12,602 nucleotides of DNA from Dehalococcoidia bacterium (GCA_030603485.1 JAUVXS010000041.1:1-12602), one strand, 5' to 3'; positions 6,038 to 12,602 are shown, numbered from the stretch's first letter. Numbers and translations are program-made. Notes: generated by a model from the letters alone, not told the origin.

Positions 6038-7000
6038 TCAGTGATGGTTAGCTGCTAATTCGTTGAATTCAATCAATGCCCGACCTGGGGACAAGCCTTC
6101 AAAAAGAATCTTATAAGTAAGGTTGATAATAGGTAAGTCAAGCCCCTGGTTTCTTGCTAATTGGTAGGCTGCCGCAGCGGTGGCGACCCCCTCAGCAACG
6201 TGTGGCATAGAGGCAGATATTTCAGATAAACAGCGCCCCTGAGCCAGTTCGCATCCAACATAATGATTGCGGCTTAGGTTGCTGGAGCAAGTAGCTATCA
6301 GGTCACCTAAACCGGCCAAGCCATAAAAGGTGTCAGCCCTGGCCCCCAGAGCTACCCCTAGGGAAACAACCTCAGTCCACCCCCAGGCAATAAAAGCTCC
6401 CTTGGCGTTGTCGCCTAAACCTAGGCCATCCATCATGCCTGCTCCCAAAGCTACAATGTTTTTCAAGGCTCCGCTTAATTCAACTCCGATAACGTCATCG
6501 CTAATAGATAGAAGGAATTTGGGTGACTCCATCAGTTCCCGCGCTCCTTCTGCCAGAGATACATCCTGAGCGGCAACGACCGAAGCAGCAGGCAGACCCT
6601 GGGCAATTTCCTTGGCTAAATTGGGACCAGAGAGGACGCAAATTTGTCCTCTTAAAGATGGAGCAATCTCCTCCGCCAGTACTTGTGACATCCTCCTCCC
6701 ACTATTTAGTTCCAACCCCTTGGCAGCACTCATCAATAGCATCGAATCGGTCAGATAATCCCTGGCTTGATTGACATTTTCTCTCAACTTCTGAGAGGGG
6801 ACCGCCCAGATTACGAGGTCAGTCCCATTCAAGGCTTCCCCAATGCTGCTAGTAGAGGAATAGCTACGCCGTTCTTGATTTAATTTTTTGGCTTCAGCCT
6901 CACTTCGCGTCCACAGTTTTACCGCTGCTCCTTTATCGCTCAGCAAGACGCCTAAAGTGTTGCCCCAGGAGGTATTGCCTATGATCGTAATCTTAGGCAT
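6038..7000 (-). CDS. gpsA: Glycerol-3-phosphate dehydrogenase [NAD(P)+]
   Basis: Cytoplasmic enzyme that reduces dihydroxyacetone phosphate to sn-glycerol-3-phosphate, the backbone for phospholipids. 320 residues, typical length. N-terminal Rossmann domain, then an all-helical substrate domain. Retained active-site residues include K94 (SAAKGLE), K180 (GALKNIVAL), D233 (GLGDLIAT) and the R244-N245 pair (SRNHYVG). Two unusual points: the dinucleotide motif GAGSWG is GNTSWG here (8-13), losing the second glycine, and the normally conserved TRGxxE segment reads AWGWTE (205-210). Last gene of the argF-der-plsY-gpsA run, 16 bases after plsY, which uses its product. The ATG at 7000 has only a weak ribosome binding site, so coupling to plsY is likely. 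Confidence 0.94.
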   Translation of the reverse strand: MPKITIIGNTSWGNTLGVLLSDKGAAVKLWTRSEAEAKKLNQERRSYSSTSSIGEALNGTDLVIWAVPSQKLRENVNQARDYLTDSMLLMSAAKGLELNSGRRMSQVLAEEIAPSLRGQICVLSGPNLAKEIAQGLPAASVVAAQDVSLAEGARELMESPKFLLSISDDVIGVELSGALKNIVALGAGMMDGLGLGDNAKGAFIAWGWTEVVSLGVALGARADTFYGLAGLGDLIATCSSNLSRNHYVGCELAQGRCLSEISASMPHVAEGVATAAAAYQLARNQGLDLPIINLTYKILFEGLSPGRALIEFNELAANHH

Positions 7001-7016
7001 GGTCTCTCATGCTTTT

Positions 7017-7664
7017 TCACCATAACCGGCGTTCTGTGCCCTGTCGTAGGCGTTTTATATTGTCCTGGTGTTGGTAGACAAGCAGTGCGATAACTACCGA
7101 ACTATAAGCTAGATAGATGAGAGGGAAATTGTAGCCGATGGTTAAGGGTATCATTAAGCACAAAGCTGCGAGGGCTCCAAGAATAGAACCAAGAGACATG
7201 TGCCGGCTGCGTAATGCTGCTATAGCTACAACTTGGGCACCAAATATGCCCGCCGGAGGGTAAATAGCAAACAATGTGCCAAAATAGGCCGTTACTCCCC
7301 TTCCTCCTTTAAACTTGGCAAATACGGGCCAGTTGTGTCCTGCCATTGCGGCCAGGCCAGCCACAACCTGGGCTACATGCTGCCAATGAATAGACACACC
7401 CCCAACGGCTAAGATACCACTGCCGCTATCTATAATTACTGTAGCTAGCATGACTGCCCCAGTAGCTTTAACCACATCAAGAACCAGAGCTAAAACGCCA
7501 AGCTTGGTCCCTACAGTTCTCATCACATTAGTGGCGCCGGTCTTACCGCTTCCATATTCCCTGACATCAACACCTTTTCTCAGCTTGCCTATTATCAAAC
7601 CAAAGGGAATGGAACCAAGGAGATAAGCAATGATTACCACGGCAACGAACTTAGCTACCATCAT
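7017..7664 (-). CDS. plsY: Glycerol-3-phosphate acyltransferase PlsY
   Basis: Integral membrane enzyme that moves an acyl group from acyl-phosphate to glycerol-3-phosphate, giving lysophosphatidic acid. 215 residues with several hydrophobic segments (roughly 4-26, 55-80, 95-110, 128-150, 157-175, 178-197). All PlsY signatures are present: GSIPFG near residue 17, GSGKTGATNVMRTVG, GHNWPVFAKFKGGRGV and the C-terminal HQDNIKRLRQGTE. In the second motif Lys replaces the commoner Asn. The ATG at 7664 overlaps the der stop codon by 4 bases, and a GGAGGT box (7671-7676) lies 6 bases upstream; a second ATG follows at once. It sits next to gpsA, which makes its substrate. Confidence 0.95.
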   Translation of the reverse strand: MMVAKFVAVVIIAYLLGSIPFGLIIGKLRKGVDVREYGSGKTGATNVMRTVGTKLGVLALVLDVVKATGAVMLATVIIDSGSGILAVGGVSIHWQHVAQVVAGLAAMAGHNWPVFAKFKGGRGVTAYFGTLFAIYPPAGIFGAQVVAIAALRSRHMSLGSILGALAALCLMIPLTIGYNFPLIYLAYSSVVIALLVYQHQDNIKRLRQGTERRLW

Positions 7665-9001
7665 GCTTTCACCTCCATCTTTTTGTTGATTTTGCGGGCA
7701 GCCTTGGTGAAAATTAACTTCAAAGGAACGCCACGAAAACCAAAGCCCTGGCGAAGTTTATTTTCCAGGTAGCGTTGATAGGAAAAATGAACCAGTTGAG
7801 GATAGTTAACCTTGAGAACGAAGGTTGCTAGTTGAGACTCATCTTGATAGGCTCGAGTAATGTGCAACCGCCTGGAACCTGCGCGAGGTGGGGGATGAGT
7901 ACTTACTGCCTGTTTGACTAACTCGTTAACTTCTGATTGGGGTACTCGCTTTTGCCTTTCCTGCCAGATTTTCCAGGCTTGGGGTAGAATCCTCTTTATG
8001 CCTTGCCCTCGTTTGGCAGAGATGTGAATAATAGGTGTGTACGAGGCAAATTTAAGTCTTTGCTCCACGCTTTGTTTGAATCCCTCCTTTTGTTCTTGTG
8101 GAACAAGGTCCCATTTGTTGACCAGTAGTATTATACCCTTTCCAACCTCAATAATATAGCCAGCGATATGCATATCTTGGGCAGTAATAAATTCACTGGC
8201 ATCGATTAGCAACAAGGCAACATCACAGCGGTTAATAGCCTGGAGAGAGCGAAGTAAACTATAATAATCCACTCCAGCATCAACCCTTCCGCGCCGTTTA
8301 ATCCCAGCGGTGTCGACAAGTAAGATTTCCTTATCATCCCACCGAATTAAAGCATCAAGCGAGTCGCGGGTCGTCCCTGGAGTTTCATGGACAATAGCCC
8401 TTTCATCGCCCAGCAATGTATTTAACAAAGTTGACTTGCCTACGTTAGGTCGCCCAACAATAGCCAATTTAGTCTGTCCCGAGTCAGCAATGCTGATAGG
8501 CTGCGGTGGCAGGGAAGCCAGCACAGCATTCATCAAATCGTCTATCCCTCGATTATGGTGGGCACTGATGCCTATAGGCTCACTCATGCCCAGGTGGTAG
8601 AAATCGGCTACCTGATTTGTTTGTTTTGCAGAATCTACCTTGTTTACTGCTAGTATAATAGGCTTATCGGCGGTGCGTAGCACATCAGCAATTTCCCTAT
8701 CGGCAGCAATAACTCCGTCCCTGGCATCTACCAGGAATATGATGGCATCCGCCTGGGCAATGGCTGCTTCGACCTGCTGTTTGACCTTTTGCGCCAAAGA
8801 TGTAGACGGCTTTGTTTGCCAGCCACCGGAGTCAACCACGGTCAACTCCTGCCCCTGCCAGGAAACAACAGCAAAAACGCGGTCCCTGGTGGTCCCTGGC
8901 AAATCAGCAACTACGGCTAACCGCCTGCCCGCCAGGCGGTTAAGCAAAGTGGACTTGCCCACGTTGGTTCTCCCCACAATGGCTACAATAGGCCTGCTCA
9001 T
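7661..9001 (-). CDS. der: Ribosome biogenesis GTPase Der (EngA)
   Basis: Double GTPase needed for late assembly of the 50S ribosomal subunit. 446 residues, normal for Der. First G domain: GRTNVGKS (10-17), DSGG (57-60; commonly DTGG) and NKVD (120-123). Second G domain: GRPNVGKS (183-190), DTAG (230-233) and NKWD (295-298). A KH-like RNA-binding domain follows from about 350 and ends in a basic tail. Its start overlaps the argF stop by 4 bases, and its stop overlaps the plsY start by 4 bases, so the three genes are translationally coupled. The weak ribosome binding site fits coupling to argF. Confidence 0.97.
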   Translation of the reverse strand: MSRPIVAIVGRTNVGKSTLLNRLAGRRLAVVADLPGTTRDRVFAVVSWQGQELTVVDSGGWQTKPSTSLAQKVKQQVEAAIAQADAIIFLVDARDGVIAADREIADVLRTADKPIILAVNKVDSAKQTNQVADFYHLGMSEPIGISAHHNRGIDDLMNAVLASLPPQPISIADSGQTKLAIVGRPNVGKSTLLNTLLGDERAIVHETPGTTRDSLDALIRWDDKEILLVDTAGIKRRGRVDAGVDYYSLLRSLQAINRCDVALLLIDASEFITAQDMHIAGYIIEVGKGIILLVNKWDLVPQEQKEGFKQSVEQRLKFASYTPIIHISAKRGQGIKRILPQAWKIWQERQKRVPQSEVNELVKQAVSTHPPPRAGSRRLHITRAYQDESQLATFVLKVNYPQLVHFSYQRYLENKLRQGFGFRGVPLKLIFTKAARKINKKMEVKA

Positions 9002-9927
9002 TTGCCTGATACCTTTGGATTTAACAGCAGCTTCACCAGTAATGCCTTTTGCAGATGAAGCCTGTTTTCCGCCTGGTCAAATACCACTGACCGAGGGTCA
9101 TCTAGCAGCCCGACAGAAATTTCCTCGCCGTGATGGGCCGGCAAGGGATGCATCAGCAAAACATCTCCTTTAGCCAAGCTCAATAATTTATTATCCACCT
9201 GATAACCAGAAAAGGCAAGACGGCGTTTCTCCACTTCAGCCTCCTGACCCATGCTAGCCCAGACATCAGTATATATTATGTCAGCATCTCTGGCCGCTTC
9301 ATCAGGGTTATTGGTCAGCCGAATCTGGCCGCCACTAAGGGCAGCGAATTCCCTTCCTTGATTCAATACCTTCTCGTTAACATCATAGCCCGGTGGAGAG
9401 GCGAAATGGAAAGTCATGCCAAGTTGACAGGCAGAGAGAAGTAAGCTATTGGCCACATTAGTGCCATCGCCAATGAATGCTACGGTCAAGCCAGTAAGCC
9501 TTCCTTTCTTTTCATAGATGGTGAAAAGGTCGGAAAGGGCCTGGCAGGGGTGTTCCAGGTCGGACAGACCATTAATTACGGGCACAGAAGAATGGCCAGC
9601 AAGAATATGCAAGGTATCCTGGGAAAATGTTCGCGCGGCAATGGCGTCGACATAACGGCTTAGTACTCGAGCTACGTCAGCCACTCGCTCTCGCTTGCCC
9701 AAACTCACTTCTTCTGGAGATAGATAGATGCCATGTCCGCCTAGCTGATACATAGCTATCTCGAAACTGGCCCTGGTTCGTAAGGAGGGTTTTTCAAAGA
9801 GGAGAGCCAAAGTTTTTCCTGAAAGGAGAGGCGGTGACCCCTCTCGTTTCATACGCCGGGCTTGCTCCATGAGGTATTCAATTTCCTTACGGTTAAGGTC
9901 GGATATTGAGAGCAAATCTTTTTTCAT
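8998..9927 (-). CDS. argF: Ornithine carbamoyltransferase (unusual HPLP active-site motif)
   Basis: Forms citrulline from ornithine and carbamoyl phosphate in arginine biosynthesis; cytoplasmic, usually trimeric. 309 residues, typical. The carbamoyl-phosphate site has SLRTR (48-52), HPCQ (126-129) and R99. The ornithine side has DVWASMG (221-227) and HPLPAHHGEE (260-269). Most ornithine carbamoyltransferases have HCLP at the last site, where the Cys contacts ornithine; here it is Pro (P261, codon 9145-9147). The DxxxSMG signature still argues for ornithine rather than aspartate as substrate. The ATG at 9927 has a GAGGTGA box in front. First gene of the four-gene operon; promoter at 9942-9970. 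A paralogue for another amino acid or polyamine cannot be excluded. Confidence 0.9.
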   Translation of the reverse strand: MKKDLLSISDLNRKEIEYLMEQARRMKREGSPPLLSGKTLALLFEKPSLRTRASFEIAMYQLGGHGIYLSPEEVSLGKRERVADVARVLSRYVDAIAARTFSQDTLHILAGHSSVPVINGLSDLEHPCQALSDLFTIYEKKGRLTGLTVAFIGDGTNVANSLLLSACQLGMTFHFASPPGYDVNEKVLNQGREFAALSGGQIRLTNNPDEAARDADIIYTDVWASMGQEAEVEKRRLAFSGYQVDNKLLSLAKGDVLLMHPLPAHHGEEISVGLLDDPRSVVFDQAENRLHLQKALLVKLLLNPKVSGK

Positions 9928-9939
9928 CCTTCACCTCTA

Positions 9940-9960
9940 TGATACTACTTCAGCGTATCA
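9940..9960. promoter_or_regulatory. Inverted repeat TGATAC-N9-GTATCA over the argF -10 region
   Basis: Perfect 6-bp arms (9940-9945 and 9955-9960) around 9 bases. They cover the -10 box and part of the spacer of the argF promoter, where a bound repressor would block RNA polymerase. It does not resemble the ArgR box, so the regulator is unknown. Confidence 0.45.
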
Positions 9961-9970
9961 CGTTTGTCAA
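9942..9970 (-). promoter_or_regulatory. Promoter of the argF-der-plsY-gpsA operon
   Basis: Minus strand: -35 TTGACA (9965-9970), 17-base spacer, -10 TAGTAT (9942-9947). The -35 is perfect and the -10 matches four of six bases. The leader would be short, under 10 bases before the GAGGTGA ribosome binding site. Confidence 0.6.
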
Positions 9971-9987
9971 TTTTACAACAAGCTCCA

Positions 9988-10063
9988 GAGTTGTTACTGA
10001 GAATGGTAAACTACTTGAACTGTATTATAATGAGCCAGATGACCAACGATCTGTCGTTGAATT
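9988..10063 (+). pseudogene. Partial duplicate of the downstream small-protein gene (3' part)
   Basis: Bases 9991-10063 align without gaps to 10228-10300, with 57 of 73 identical positions by my count and mostly transition differences. The repeat offset is 237 bases, so the two are in the same reading frame. The encoded segment RVVTENGKLLELYYNEPDDQ matches KVITEGSKLFELCYNETSDQ of the intact gene. The 5' part of the copy is missing: similarity stops just beside the argF promoter. The frame is open from here into the intact gene, and an ATG at 9939 is in frame but has no ribosome binding site. A TATAAT at 10026-10031 inside the fragment could serve as the -10 box of the downstream operon, though no good -35 is seen. 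Confidence 0.65.
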
Positions 10064-10091
10064 GAATCTTATAGTATGTCAGGGGCGAAAT

Positions 10092-10310
10092 ATGGAGATA
10101 AAGGTGAAATGCTATTCCAGCTATGTCTACGCTGAAGAACCACGGTCTTTCGTCTGGCAAGAAAAGGAACTTGGAATAAAGTCAATAGAAAAAGCCTGGC
10201 AGGAACCCGGCAAAAGGCTATTCAAAGTTATTACTGAGGGTAGTAAACTATTTGAACTGTGTTACAATGAAACAAGTGACCAATGGTCTGCTGTGGAATT
10301 AGTGTCTTAA
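10092..10310 (+). CDS. Small protein of 72 residues, family uncertain
   Basis: Function unknown. The likely start is the ATG at 10092, preceded by an AGGGGC box (10081-10086); the frame stays open further upstream through the duplicated fragment, but no supported start is found there. The protein is soluble-looking, with no membrane segment or signal peptide, and is rich in aromatic residues (CYSSYVYAEEPRSFVW, then RLFKVITEGSKLFELCYNE and QWSAVEL). The pattern of short beta strands, aromatic residues and a final W-x-x-x-E-L recalls small domains such as DUF6504, but this is recollection, not proof. Its stop codon overlaps the ribosome binding site of the Lrp-type regulator 9 bases downstream, so the two are coupled. 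Confidence 0.7.
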   Translation: MEIKVKCYSSYVYAEEPRSFVWQEKELGIKSIEKAWQEPGKRLFKVITEGSKLFELCYNETSDQWSAVELVS

Positions 10311-10319
10311 GGAGAAGTC

Positions 10320-10802
10320 ATGAAAGAGATTTTTGAGATTCTGGAACAGCATGCTCGAGCAACTCCGGAACAGATTTCCACCATGGTGGATAAACCTGTC
10401 AGTGAGGTAGAACAAATAATCAAGCAGGCTGAGAAAGATAGGACTATTCTGAAATATAGAACCATAATAGACTGGTCCAAATTAGGCCAGGAAGATGTAT
10501 GGGCTTTAATCGAAGTCAGAGTAACACCACAACGTGATGTCGGCTTCGATGCCATTGCCGAGCGCATTTATCAATTTCCCGAAGTATATTCTGCTTATCT
10601 AGTCTCGGGCACCTATGAACTGGCTATGTTAGTGAGAGGCAAACATATGCAGGAAATTTCCAGTTTTGTCACGGAAAAGCTGGCTCCTCTCGAGCAGGTG
10701 CAAAGCACCGTCACCCATTTTCTTCTCAAACGATATAAGGAGAACGGGGAAACCTTTCACCTTCTCAAGGAAGCAAATAGACGTTTACCGATAACGCCGT
10801 AA
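10320..10802 (+). CDS. Lrp/AsnC-family transcriptional regulator
   Basis: DNA-binding regulator that usually senses an amino acid. 160 residues. N-terminal winged helix-turn-helix (about 1-50: TPEQISTMVDKPVSEVEQII), a linking strand (KYRTIIDWSKLG), then a RAM ligand-binding and oligomerization domain (about 60-140) with FPEVYSAYLVSGTYELAMLV and the TVTHFLLKRYK strand. Ribosome binding site AAGGAG at 10309-10314. It is followed by an aminotransferase after a single base, so the natural guess is that it controls that gene and responds to its substrate or product. Helix-turn-helix residues are less basic than in classical Lrp, and the ligand cannot be read from the sequence. Confidence 0.92.
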   Translation: MKEIFEILEQHARATPEQISTMVDKPVSEVEQIIKQAEKDRTILKYRTIIDWSKLGQEDVWALIEVRVTPQRDVGFDAIAERIYQFPEVYSAYLVSGTYELAMLVRGKHMQEISSFVTEKLAPLEQVQSTVTHFLLKRYKENGETFHLLKEANRRLPITP

Positions 10803-10803
10803 C

Positions 10804-12006
10804 ATGCTGAACATAGAGTCCACTGCAATCGAAGCCCGGGACAACCTGATTTCACAAAAGGTGGCTACCCTTCCCCCATCAGGCATCAGGAAGTTCTTCG
10901 ATCTGCTTTCCTCCATGGAAGACATTATCTCACTCGGTATCGGTGAGCCTGATTTCGTTACCCCCTGGCATATCAGGGAGGCAGGCACATATTCTCTAGA
11001 AAAAGGCTACACCATGTATACCTCGAACTCAGGTATGCCGGAACTGCGCCAGGAATTGACCAGCTACCTGGAGCTTCATTACGGGATCAGTTATCATCCT
11101 GAACATGAAATTCTTGTTACTACAGGAAGTAGTGAAGGATTGGACCTTGCTCTGAGAGCAATTATCAATCCCGGTGACGAAGTCATAATTCCCGACCCTT
11201 GCTATGTAGCTTATCCTGCCGACATCATTCTGGCTGGCGGCGTGCCTATTCTTATTCCCACAAACGAAGAAAACAACTTCGTCGTCAGGGCAACCGATAT
11301 TGAAGCCCGTATCACAAAACAGACGAAGGCTATTTTAGTAGGTTACCCGGCAAATCCCACTGGTGCGGTCATGTCCAAAAAAGAGTCTAGGGCTATTTCC
11401 GAGTTGGCTAAAAAACATGACTTACTGGTAATATCCGATGAGATATATGCCCGTTTAGTCTACGGAGATGAGCATATTTGCTTTCCCAGCCTTCCCATGA
11501 TGAGGGAGTGCACCATTCTGATTAGCGGACTTTCTAAATCTCATGCCATGACTGGTTGGCGCATTGGTTATGTGGCAGCCGAACGCCGCTTCATCCAGGC
11601 TCTGACAAAAATCCATCAATACACAATGCTCAGTGCTCCAACGATAGCACAGATGGCAGCCATCGAGGCCCTGAGAAACGGTGAAGCTGAGGTCCAAAAG
11701 ATGGTCCAAGAATACAACAGACGCCGCCGCTTCATGGTCAAAAGGTTAAATGAGATTGGTTTACCCTGTTTCGAGCCCAAGGGCGCTTTCTATGCCTTTC
11801 CCTCTATAAAAGCTACCGGAATGAGTTCAGAGGAGTTTGCTGAAAAACTACTATTGGAAGAAAAAGTTGCCGTAGTCCCGGGCACTGCTTTTGGAGCATG
11901 CGGTGAAGGTTTTGTTCGCTGCTGCTATGCTACTTCGTTATCTAATATCGAAGAAGCACTGCGAAGAATGGGCAGGTTTATAAGAAAAAACAGGCTAACC
12001 ACATAA
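10804..12006 (+). CDS. Pyridoxal-phosphate aminotransferase, class I/II (aspartate aminotransferase-like)
   Basis: Fold type I transaminase that swaps an amino group between an amino acid and a 2-oxo acid; cytoplasmic dimer. 400 residues, normal. Visible motifs: ITTGSSEGLDLAL-type cofactor loop (written VTTGSSEGLDLAL here), YPANPTG with NPTG at 184-187, SDEIYARLVY with D212 and Y215 contacting the cofactor, SGLSKSHAMTGWRIGY with K245 as the Schiff-base lysine, and R372 (GFVRCC) binding the substrate carboxylate. It looks like the AspC/AspB subgroup, but aromatic or alanine transaminases share these motifs, so substrate is open. The start follows the regulator's stop by one base without a clear ribosome binding site, which points to translational coupling. 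Two adjacent cysteines (373-374) follow R372 in place of the more usual small residues. Confidence 0.93.
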   Translation: MLNIESTAIEARDNLISQKVATLPPSGIRKFFDLLSSMEDIISLGIGEPDFVTPWHIREAGTYSLEKGYTMYTSNSGMPELRQELTSYLELHYGISYHPEHEILVTTGSSEGLDLALRAIINPGDEVIIPDPCYVAYPADIILAGGVPILIPTNEENNFVVRATDIEARITKQTKAILVGYPANPTGAVMSKKESRAISELAKKHDLLVISDEIYARLVYGDEHICFPSLPMMRECTILISGLSKSHAMTGWRIGYVAAERRFIQALTKIHQYTMLSAPTIAQMAAIEALRNGEAEVQKMVQEYNRRRRFMVKRLNEIGLPCFEPKGAFYAFPSIKATGMSSEEFAEKLLLEEKVAVVPGTAFGACGEGFVRCCYATSLSNIEEALRRMGRFIRKNRLTT

Positions 12007-12195
12007 CCATTTCTCCAATGGAAAGGAATGCCAGGAGCTGGTAGCCAAGCTGGGTTGAATCAGACTACCAAACAATAACAAATGACAAAGTTCAATCCCG
12101 ATTTAATTTGGACTTCCATCGAGGGAGAGAAACTTTATGCGAGATTATGCGGTTAACCATAAATACGGTATTAATAACAAAGGAGGTGCGGATTC
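12007..12195 (+). promoter_or_regulatory. Spacer with small repeats, probable control region of the alcohol dehydrogenase
   Basis: Contents seen: a 5-bp hairpin CCATT/AATGG (12007-12011/12017-12021) just after the aminotransferase stop, without a T run; TGGTAG/CTACCA arms about 20 bases apart; a direct repeat TTATGCG at 12135-12141 and 12145-12151 (one helical turn apart); the palindrome GGTTAACC (12151-12158); AATAC-G-GTATT (12162-12172); and a possible -10 TATTAA (12169-12174) without a good -35. A strong AAAGGAGGT box (12179-12187) ends the region. The cluster suggests a regulated promoter; no known operator was recognised. Confidence 0.4.
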
Positions 12196-12602
12196 ATGAG
12201 TTACTGGTTTACCGACCCCAGATTAAAAACCCTTGTTCCCTTGGCCTCCGCTAGTGCCATAAGAGGCCTTTCCACGTATTTCAGCGTACCTAAAATCTTC
12301 ATGGGGTTCAATGCCCTCAATGAGGCACCCGGACTAGCGGGAAGTGCCTTCGACATGCTGGCAACAATGTGTGCCAACAAGCAGGCATTCATTGTTACTG
12401 ATGAGCATGCCCGCAGATATGCCACCAGGGTATCCAACGTATTGCAGAGAACCGGATTCAAAACCCAACCCTGGGATAAGGCTCAACCGGAGGCACCCCT
12501 GGAGAATGTCAGGGAATGTGCCGAAGGCATGAAACAATTCGAGCCTGATGCCATAGTTGCTGTCGGCGGCGGCTCGGTCATAGATACCGCCAAAGCAGCC
12601 TG
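12196..12602 (+). CDS. Iron-containing alcohol dehydrogenase (N-terminal part, cut by window end)
   Basis: NAD(P)-dependent oxidoreductase of the group III (Fe-ADH) family, acting on alcohols and aldehydes. 135 complete codons are visible. The Rossmann-like N-terminal domain shows VPKIFMGFNAL (31-41), AFIVTDEHARRYA (70-82) and the family's dinucleotide motif GGGSVIDTAKA (124-134). The metal-binding histidines lie beyond the window. The first 30 residues precede the point where most members begin, so there is a short N-terminal extension (MSYWFTDPRLKTLVPL...). The ATG is well supported by an AAAGGAGGT box. It is 189 bases from the aminotransferase and probably has its own promoter. Exact substrate cannot be told. 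Confidence 0.9.
   Translation, partial: MSYWFTDPRLKTLVPLASASAIRGLSTYFSVPKIFMGFNALNEAPGLAGSAFDMLATMCANKQAFIVTDEHARRYATRVSNVLQRTGFKTQPWDKAQPEAPLENVRECAEGMKQFEPDAIVAVGGGSVIDTAKAA

Noticed and set aside
8640..9173. Plus-strand open frame of 177 codons
   Set aside because: It lies antisense to der and argF, has no ribosome binding site, and its sequence shows only the reverse-complement bias of those genes.
9906..10091. Long version of the small-protein gene starting at 9906
   Set aside because: That start lies inside argF and has no ribosome binding site; the ATG at 10092 has one. The in-between frame is explained by the partial duplication.
12007..12021. Terminator hairpin after the aminotransferase
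   Set aside because: The stem is only 5 bp and no T run follows.
12038..12078. tRNA-like fragment (TAGCCAAGCTGG and GGTTGAATC stretches)
   Set aside because: Too short for a tRNA, with no anticodon arm and no acceptor stem that pairs properly; probably chance.

Overview
The window is a chromosomal stretch of a bacterium, most likely a member of the Chloroflexota (Dehalococcoidia-like). This is an inference from the HspR-controlled heat-shock block, the argF-der-plsY-gpsA run and the general look of the proteins; no rRNA or marker gene is present to prove it. No phage genes, insertion sequences, tRNA genes or CRISPR arrays were seen, and every main reading frame looks intact.

Left part (1-4306): a heat-shock locus. 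On the minus strand lies an operon read in the order J-domain co-chaperone, hspR repressor, Clp/Hsp100 unfoldase (C-terminal end cut off by the window edge). A small heat-shock protein (Hsp20) is read divergently on the plus strand. The 166-bp region between them holds two near-perfect sigma-70-type promoters, arranged with their -35 boxes facing each other. The Clp protein mixes ClpB-like and ClpC-like features and carries an IGF tripeptide where ClpC proteins bind ClpP, so it may feed a protease rather than act only as a disaggregase. The J-protein has only half of the usual DnaJ zinc centre.

Middle (4307-6030): a Nudix hydrolase of the CoA pyrophosphatase type (minus) and a complete four-repeat DnaJ (plus) diverge from a 98-bp spacer. 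Both promoters there sit so close to the start codons that both mRNAs may be leaderless. hsp20 and the Nudix gene converge with no base between their stop codons.

Right-middle (6038-9927): a tight minus-strand operon argF-der-plsY-gpsA with two 4-bp stop/start overlaps. It joins arginine biosynthesis (ornithine carbamoyltransferase), ribosome assembly (Der GTPase) and the first steps of phospholipid synthesis (GpsA makes glycerol-3-phosphate, PlsY acylates it). ArgF has an unusual HPLP motif in place of HCLP. GpsA has a changed glycine-rich motif.

Right (9928-12602): a plus-strand operon of a 72-residue protein of uncertain family, an Lrp/AsnC-type regulator and a class I aminotransferase. 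It is preceded by a 79-bp-class in-frame partial duplication of the small gene, wedged against the argF promoter. After a 189-bp spacer with several small repeats, an iron-type alcohol dehydrogenase begins and runs off the window.

The most interesting items are the hybrid Clp unfoldase in an HspR operon, the mirrored heat-shock promoters without a canonical HspR box, the paired leaderless promoters, the Cys-to-Pro change in ArgF, and the gene-fragment duplication beside the small-protein gene.
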